Shown piece after piece: positions 58,668-64,000 of a DNA stretch of 64,000 nt. The stretch's first letter is position 1. The number at the start of each line of letters is the position of its first letter. A program made the position numbers and the translations under genes. Below the pieces are notes generated by a model. The model was given only the letters and a program-made list of their open reading frames with translations, searched no databases and had not been told where the DNA came from. This DNA is from Phaeodactylum tricornutum CCAP 1055/1 (lineage: Eukaryota > Bacillariophyta > Bacillariophyceae > Surirellales > Neidiaceae), in the NCBI RefSeq assembly GCF_000150955.2, contig NC_011695.1, positions 334,584 to 398,583 of the forward strand, written 5' to 3'.

Positions 58668-60133
58668 NNNNNNNNNNNNNNNNNNNNNNNNNNNNNNNNN
58701 NNNNNNNNNNNNNNNNNCGTGTTAAATGGGCCAATGGTGAATACACCTGGGAGCCTCTTACCTCTTTAAAGGAAAGCAATCCTTACCCAGTTGCAAAATA
58801 TGCAGCCGACAATGAATTAATGTCGGAAAAAGCTTTCTCTTACTGGGCACCATCGGTACTGACAAAGGCTGATAGGTGGATTCGCGCTGCACGCACGCGA
58901 AAAAAGAAGAACCGATACAAGTACGGTATAGAAGTTCCAAGGAACGTTGCCCACGCTTACGAGCTGGACAAACAGAATGGCAATCATCTCTGGGCTGAAG
59001 CCATCCAAAAGGAAATGGGCACGCTGCAGAAGATGGAGACCTTCACTATCCTCTCGAAGGGAGAAAGAGCTCCCAAGGATTATAAACGCATCCCGATGTG
59101 GATTATTTTTGATGTCAAAATGGACTTCCGACGCAAGGCACGCCTTGTTGCTGGAGGCCATGTGACAGACCCTCCCACTGATGATACTTATTCCAGTGTT
59201 GCGTCAAGGGAGAGTGTTCGACTAGGTTTCTTACTTGCCAGTCTGAACAATCTTGATCTCGTCTCAGTTGACATTGGTAATGCTTACGTCAATGCCGATT
59301 GTCGTGAAAAGGTCTATGCAATTGCTGGCCCTGAGTTTGAAGAGTTCGAGGGACGGACAGTCATCATTGCTAAGGCTCTGTATGGACTAAAGTCCAGTGG
59401 CGCAGCGTGGCATTCCCACCTCGCGCAAAGTCTAAGGACTATGGGTTTTGTGTCTTCTAAGGCCGATCCAGATATGTGGTACCGAGCTGCTAAGCGCAAG
59501 GACGAAAGCGAGTACTACGAGTACATTATAAGCTACGTCGACGACCTAACGGTTGTCTCGGAAAATACCAGGGCGATTTTAGAAATGCTCAAAAACATTC
59601 CCTACACACTCAAGGGTGGTAGCGCTCCAGAAACATTTCTTGGAGCAACTATTGGAACGTACACATTCAAGGATGGTACGTCGGCGTGGTACATGTCTGC
59701 TCAGCAGTACTTAACCAACGCGATAAAAAACATAGAGGAAACTCTTGGGCTGAAACTTTCAACAAGTAACCGAATTGTCACGCCCTTGATACCCGGATAC
59801 CATCCGGAGGTGGATACGTCCGCTTTCCTCGACGATGACCGAGCGAACTTTTATATGAGTCTTATCGGCATTCTTCTCTGGACATCTGAACTTGGACGAA
59901 TTGACATTACCCAAGAAGTGGGTCTTATGTCACGCTTCAATGCGAAACCAAGAGAAGGCCACTACAATGCGGTGCTTCGTATGTTCAGCTACTTAAAGCG
60001 ACACTTGAATTCCAAGCTTGTCTGTGACCCTAAAATGAGAGAATTTTCTCAGGTCAAGTTCTCTGATCCTATGTGGAAGGAGCAATACCCAAATGCTGTA
60101 GAGGAACTCCCTCCAGCAATGCCAAAACCTATG
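57252..60133 (+). repeat. 1,416-bp direct repeat split by the 50-N gap
   Basis: 57252-58667 and 58718-60133 are the same pol segment with about 15-20 single-base differences (roughly 99% identity). Copy 1 ends at the last base before the Ns and copy 2 begins at the first base after them. The offset is exactly 1,466 = 1,416 + 50. This is what two overlapping contigs look like when they are placed end to end with a default 50-N spacer. Confidence 0.95.
58668..58717. other. Assembly gap (50 N)
   Basis: Exactly 50 N, a common default spacer for gaps of unknown size. It lies between the two copies of the pol segment. Confidence 0.99.
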
Positions 60134-60607
60134 GGTAGGTCAGTACAAATCACGGTGTTTGTGGATGCTGCTCATGCAGATTGTCACGTCACGCGGAGAT
60201 CGACCACCGGCATACTTATTTTTATAAATGGAACACCAATACGTTGGTACTCCAAGAGACAAAACACTGTCGAAGGATCGACATATGGATCGGAGTTTGT
60301 TGCCATGCGCATAGCTTCCGAAATGATCATAGCTTTGCGGTACAACCTACGGGTATTGGGTGTTCCACTTTGTGGACCCGCAAATGTTTTCTGCGACAAT
60401 ATGAGTGTCGTCACAAGTTCGACGATACCTTCGTCGGTACTTAAGAAAAAGCACAATGCTATTTCATACCATAAGGTTCGCGAGTGCATTGCTAGTGGGA
60501 CAATGCGTCTTGCACATGAACCAACGGGCTCCAATCTCAGTGATATGCTCACTAAGTGTCTGTCTGGCCCTCAGCACAAATTCCTCATCAGTCACATTCT
60601 GTTTTGA
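58718..60607 (+). CDS. Copia pol, partial: chromodomain-like end, reverse transcriptase, RNase H (right contig)
   Basis: The frame starts at the gap edge with RVKWANGEYTWEPL and repeats the RT of the left copy with few changes (e.g. LKNIPYT for LENIPYT, SAWYMSA for SAWFMSA). It then continues into RNase H: VFVDAAHADCHVTRRSTTG (first Asp), EGSTYGSEFVAMRIASE (Glu), VFCDNMSVV (Asp), and SYHKVRECIASGTMRLAHEP. It stops at TGA 60605-60607. Read with the left copy collapsed onto it, one continuous pol frame results. Confidence 0.92.
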   Translation, partial: RVKWANGEYTWEPLTSLKESNPYPVAKYAADNELMSEKAFSYWAPSVLTKADRWIRAARTRKKKNRYKYGIEVPRNVAHAYELDKQNGNHLWAEAIQKEMGTLQKMETFTILSKGERAPKDYKRIPMWIIFDVKMDFRRKARLVAGGHVTDPPTDDTYSSVASRESVRLGFLLASLNNLDLVSVDIGNAYVNADCREKVYAIAGPEFEEFEGRTVIIAKALYGLKSSGAAWHSHLAQSLRTMGFVSSKADPDMWYRAAKRKDESEYYEYIISYVDDLTVVSENTRAILEMLKNIPYTLKGGSAPETFLGATIGTYTFKDGTSAWYMSAQQYLTNAIKNIEETLGLKLSTSNRIVTPLIPGYHPEVDTSAFLDDDRANFYMSLIGILLWTSELGRIDITQEVGLMSRFNAKPREGHYNAVLRMFSYLKRHLNSKLVCDPKMREFSQVKFSDPMWKEQYPNAVEELPPAMPKPMGRSVQITVFVDAAHADCHVTRRSTTGILIFINGTPIRWYSKRQNTVEGSTYGSEFVAMRIASEMIIALRYNLRVLGVPLCGPANVFCDNMSVVTSSTIPSSVLKKKHNAISYHKVRECIASGTMRLAHEPTGSNLSDMLTKCLSGPQHKFLISHILF

Positions 60608-60689
60608 GCCACGGCCATACAGTACCTTCTGCGCCACCATACTTTGGGGCAATCTCTAGACTGGACTTTGTACTCCCAGACTGCGAGAT

Positions 60690-60698
60690 TGAAGGGAG
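60690..60698 (+). other. Polypurine tract
   Basis: GAAGGGAG directly precedes the TG of the 3' LTR (60699). This is the expected plus-strand primer site for copia reverse transcription, and it fixes the LTR start. Confidence 0.8.
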
Positions 60699-61531
60699 TG
60701 ATAAAGTATAGCCACGCAATACTGCAATTTGCCACTAAGGTGAGCAATTGTCATAGCTATTGTTGTTGGAACATTCAACTAGCATAGTGCCTAGCTCTGA
60801 ATATTGGCCATGTTTGCCAGCCTTATTACTGTCCCAGTCGTCGTCTGTACGATGCTGCGGATAGAGGCAATGTTTTTCGGGTCATTACCGAAATGTCATT
60901 TGCGAAGGCAGTGCGAAGTGACACGTGTATGCATCTAAGGATGCAGCAGTTGTGACACGCAAGACGACATGTCTTGCCGACCAAGAAATCATCTTTACAT
61001 AAGCGATTTTCTCTATTATGGTCGTCCCTTGAGAGGTAAAGAAAATACCTTCTCCACGTCTACAAACTGGGATTGAATCGAAGCAGATAAGTCTGCACAC
61101 GATCAAAGGGTCTCACGTTCATCTGCATTCATCTGCATTCATCTGCATTCATTTGCATTCATATGCATTCATTTGCATTCATTTGCAGTCATCTGGATTC
61201 TGCGGGATCAACGCATAGAAGACAGTACAGAGGCTACGGTCTCCTTGAATACGATTGACCAGAACATTACTATCCCAGTAATGTGACTATCCGTGGAGAG
61301 TAGTACGGATTCTACTGAGACTCCTAAGGGAGCTCCAAGGGATTTGTTTGCACTCGAAAAGATTACATCCATATTTGTCTCTACTCACAATTCTAAATTC
61401 AGTCGAGGTCAAACCGATTGAGTTACCGATTAATTACAATACAATCGGGGCCTTACGAGGCTTTCCCCTTTATTCATCTTACTCTCTCATTGTATCAACA
61501 ATACATTGCGTGAGTATAGAAGAATTCGTTA
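60699..61531 (+). mobile_element. 3' LTR of the copia element (833 bp)
   Basis: It starts TGATAAAGTATAGCCACG just after the polypurine tract. The end (GAAGAATTCGTTA, 61531) is set by comparison with the inverted copy at 63281-63987, beyond which similarity stops. It differs from that 707-bp copy by exactly 126 bp: three additional 10-bp tandem units (30 bp) and a 96-bp segment at about 61203-61298. The LTR carries a 64-codon open frame in reverse (60885-61106), which I regard as chance. Confidence 0.9.
61121..61200 (+). repeat. 10-bp tandem repeat inside the LTR (8 units)
   Basis: Eight units of the consensus ATYTGCATTC (ATCTGCATTC three times, then variants with ATT, ATA, AGTC and TGGATTC). 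The inverted LTR has five units at about 63515-63564 with the same order of end variants. Repeat number therefore varies between copies of the LTR. Confidence 0.9.
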
Positions 61532-61790
61532 CTATGGTATACACCATTGTGACTTGTCTCTGCAACAGGCCACAGATACCAATGATAGCGTGAATGGTAA
61601 TCATGTTGAAGATAGCAATGGAACCATTGGATTTGTGTTGGCCTTATGATATGACTCAATGTATTTGCAAAGCAACTATGGGAATCCAATGGAAGAGGAT
61701 ACAGGAAAGGATTATACAAGTGAATGATAGGATCCAGTCCCGCAAATGGTAAGAGAGAAATCAGGCAGGAATGATTACTCACTGTAAGGG
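61532..61790 (+). pseudogene. Copia gag fragment (3' half) abutting the LTR
   Basis: It begins immediately at the LTR end with CTATGGTATACACCATTG and is homologous over about 250 bp to 62846-63110 (shared GGATACAGGAAAGGATTATA and GAATGATAGGATCCAGTCCC). Since the related copy is part of a decayed gag, this one is too. Its 5' half is missing at the LTR junction, suggesting that the copia element inserted into it. Confidence 0.6.
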
Positions 61791-61979
61791 GGGGCTAATC
61801 AAACCCTCGTCAGTCCTCAAGGACACCTACGGAGGTAGAAGTGAGTGTACTAGTGCTCGCTTTGTTCACTGGTGTAGGGTCATAATAACAAAGTCTGCTA
61901 TAGTATACAGCAAAGGACCCAAACCCGTAAGTAGTAAATTTTTCAAGAATACTCTATAGGTCCGGCTACCTAGCCCATA

Positions 61980-63060
61980 GTGGTACCTGCCACTTGGCAA
62001 ATGACAACCAAAGCTGTCTTTGCTCACATCTTGGAAAACATCCTTCTGTTATCTCGAGAGCACCCCATTTGCCTCAGTTTTCAGCACCAAGGTTACAAGT
62101 CCGCAATTGACATCCTATCCATTTTTGAGAATGAACTTGAAACGCTTGGGTACATTTCTCCCTCGGCTGTCAATGGTGTTGAGAACATATGTATTCCCCT
62201 ACTTATGGCACACCGGCAAATCATACGCCACTTCCTACGTTGGCAGGCATCCCTTGAATGTCAAAAGGGGAGCCCCTTGAAGCCTTCAGAACTCATTGCA
62301 CTGAATAATGAAGATTTTGTTCTGTATCAAGGATTGGCCCTTGGTCAAGTGTTGACAACTAGTATTTCTCGACTTTGATCCCTACCGCAACAAACACCAC
62401 ACCCAAAGTGCGATCTGCTGCTGACAACTTCAAGCCTGGTGTGAAGCGTGACAAAACGCACTACCCCGTACTCAAAGATGACGAGTACTGAGTTAAGTTC
62501 TACCGGTTGTTCGTGGTAACTGCAGTCTCGCATAATGTTGAAAAGGTCCTTGTCCCAACGTATGCCCCTACGGAACCCTCTGAAAAGGCACTTTTCGAGA
62601 AGCAAAAGAAGTTTGTGTACTCTGCGCTAGAACATACCTTGCAGACAGATATGGGTAAGAACCTCATTCGAGAACACTGTTTCGACTTCGACGCTCAATG
62701 TAAAGTTGTCAAATACTACACGGAATCAGCAAGTGCAAAGATCAGTTCCGCCACTACTCTGGGGTATCTCACCACAGCGAAGTATGGATCCTCATGGACA
62801 AATACAGCTTGAAGGGTTCATCCTTCATTGGAAGAACCATGTTACGGTATACACCATTGCAACATGTCTGTGCGACAGGTAAAAGATACCAACAGTAACG
62901 TGGGTGGTGATCATGTTGAGGATAGCGATGGAACCGTTGGATTTGTGTCAGCCTTATTGTACGACACGATATATTCGCGGGACAACTATGGGAATCCCTT
63001 GGAAGAGGATACAGGAAAGGATTATACAAATGAATGATAGGATCCAGTCCCACGAATTAT
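61980..63060 (+). pseudogene. Decayed copia gag
   Basis: 61980-62378 encodes a gag-like N-terminus (VPATWQMTTKAVFAHILEN; the start codon reads GTG). A frameshift near 62375 and a stop near 62490 follow. 62507-62810 continues the conserved gag core (VPTYAPTEPSEKALFEKQKK, VYSALEHTLQTDMGKNLIRE, YTESASAKI). A further frameshift near 62810 leads into HWKNHVTVYT. The order of blocks is that of UBN2-type copia gag. Three or more lesions make it non-functional. Confidence 0.7.
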
Positions 63061-63209
63061 GAGAGAGTAATCAGGGAGGAACGAATACTTGCTGCAAGAT
63101 TCTGTGTGGGACTTATACCTAGAAGAAGAAGACTCATACATGTGAGTAAGATTATCTGGAACATGGTAATGGTAGTCCAGTGAACTGGACCTCCCAAGCT
63201 TGATGGACT

Positions 63210-63280
63210 AGTAGTAGAATAATCTTCCTCTCATTGTTTTAGAATGTCATTGATCCAAATATTGCATTAGCATAGGTCCT
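63210..63280 (-). pseudogene. Copy 3 of the unassigned repeat family, left part
   Basis: 63220-63280 (AATCTTCCTCTCATTGTTTT through GCATAGGTCCT) matches 52970-53026 and 54285-54337. The match resumes after the inverted LTR at 63988-64000 (TCCTCGTATCCGC) and runs off the window. The LTR therefore sits inside this copy. Confidence 0.65.
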
Positions 63281-63987
63281 TAACGGATTCTTCTATACTC
63301 ACGCAATGTATTGTTGATACAATGAGAGAGTAAGATGAATAAAGGGGAAAGCCTTGTAAGGCCCCGATTGTATTGTAATTAATCGGTAACTCAATCTGTT
63401 TGACCTCAACTGAATTTAGAATTGTGAGTAGAGACAAATATGGATGTAATCTTTTCAAGTGCAAACAAATCCCTTGGAGCTCCCTTAGGAGTCTCAGTAG
63501 AATCAGTACTACTCAGAATCCAGATGACTGCAAATGAATGCATATGAATGCAAATGAATGCAGATGAACATGAGACCCTTTGATTGTGTGCAGACTTATC
63601 TGCTTCGATTCAATCCCAGTTTGTAGACGTGGAGAAGGTATTTTCTTTACCTCTCAAGGGACGACCATAATAGAGAAAATCGCTTATGTAAAGATGATTT
63701 CTTGGTCGGCAAGACATGTCGTCTTGCGTGTCACAACTGCTGCATCCTTAGATGCACACACGTGTCACTTTGCACTGCCTTCGCAAATGACATTTCGGTA
63801 ATGACCCGAAAAACATTGCCTCTATCCGCAGCGTCGTACAGACGACGACTGGGACAGTAATAAGGCTGGCAAACATGGCCAATATTCAGAGCTAGGCACT
63901 ATGCTAGTTGAATGTTCCAACAACAATAGCTATGACAATTGCTCACCTTAGTGGCAAATTGCAGTATTGCGTGGCTATACTTTATCA
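63281..63987 (-). mobile_element. Solo LTR (707 bp), inverted, with TCCT target duplication
   Basis: Reverse complement of the LTR at 60699-61531: it ends CTTTATCA (63980-63987), the complement of TGATAAAG, and starts TAACGGATTC. It is flanked by TCCT on the left (63277-63280) and TCCT on the right (63988-63991). The uninterrupted site CATAGGTCCTCGTATCCGC exists at about 53020-53038, and a near-identical one lies at about 54332-54349. No internal retroelement sequence adjoins, so it is a solo LTR left by LTR-LTR recombination. Confidence 0.85.
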
Positions 63988-64000
63988 TCCTCGTATCCGC

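Larger units (their letters stand above)
55990..61531 (+). mobile_element. CoDi-like Ty1/copia LTR retrotransposon, 5' part in gap
   Basis: The visible order is integrase, chromodomain-like region, reverse transcriptase, RNase H, polypurine tract and 3' LTR. Having integrase before RT is the Ty1/copia order. The open frame is intact from the gap to the RNase H stop at 60607 apart from the 50-N gap and the duplicated segment around it, so the real element is probably complete and young. Sequence directly right of the 3' LTR is decayed gag of a related element, suggesting nested insertion. Assignment to the diatom CoDi group is based on the shape of the integrase and RT blocks. Confidence 0.9.

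Noticed and set aside
60885-61106. 73-codon open frame present in both LTR copies
   Set aside because: Conserved only because the LTRs are recent copies; no domain, and no independent evidence of coding.

Overview
The window looks like nuclear DNA of a pennate diatom, most likely Phaeodactylum tricornutum or a close relative. Several proteins start with a signal peptide followed by the AF-type cleavage motif used for import into the four-membrane red-lineage plastid (KARI, FabZ, PDC-E2, TruA-like). Introns are few and short (47-303 nt, GT-AG). Intergenic gaps are small, and the repeats include Ty1/copia elements of the diatom CoDi type. Species assignment is inference; no rRNA or barcode gene is present. 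All spliced models below were checked for reading-frame continuity across the junctions.

Positions 1-46.4 kb are gene-dense. In order: a BTB/ankyrin-like protein, a small MITE-like element with 9-bp target duplications, a thioredoxin-like protein, the giant midasin gene MDN1 (16.6 kb, two exons, about 5,513 aa), an RlmN-type radical SAM methyltransferase with a C-terminal membrane tail, a small unrecognised spliced gene, a zinc finger/TruA/2OG-oxygenase-like fusion, a DUF1275 membrane protein, ketol-acid reductoisomerase, a Got1-like protein with a frame break, plastid FabZ and plastid pyruvate dehydrogenase E2 (divergent pair), a secreted subtilase with a proline-rich minisatellite tail, CDC37, a TALE-type homeodomain protein, a four-TM protein and an Atg14/UVRAG-like protein.

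From about 46.4 kb to the end the sequence becomes AT-richer and repeat-rich. It holds one more real gene, a second subtilase paralogous to the first and ending in a cystine-knot-like Cys cluster. Around it lie decayed copia reverse transcriptase, gag and LTR fragments, several copies of an unassigned minus-strand repeat family, and one well-preserved CoDi-like copia element (integrase, chromodomain-like region, RT, RNase H, polypurine tract and 3' LTR). That element is interrupted by two N gaps. The second gap (50 N) separates two about 99% identical 1,416-bp copies of the same pol segment that meet exactly at the gap, which points to an assembly artefact. The last kilobase carries an inverted solo LTR of the same family inserted into another repeat, with empty sites preserved elsewhere in the window.

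Functional links: plastid PDC-E2 makes acetyl-CoA and FabZ works in the plastid fatty-acid cycle, and the two genes are head to head over 848 bp. KARI is plastid branched-chain amino-acid synthesis. MDN1 and RlmN both act on ribosomes. I found no clearly new multi-gene system. The most unusual single objects are the TruA/oxygenase fusion, the tail-anchored RlmN, the E2 with duplicated peripheral-subunit-binding domains, the MITE and the nested LTR structures.
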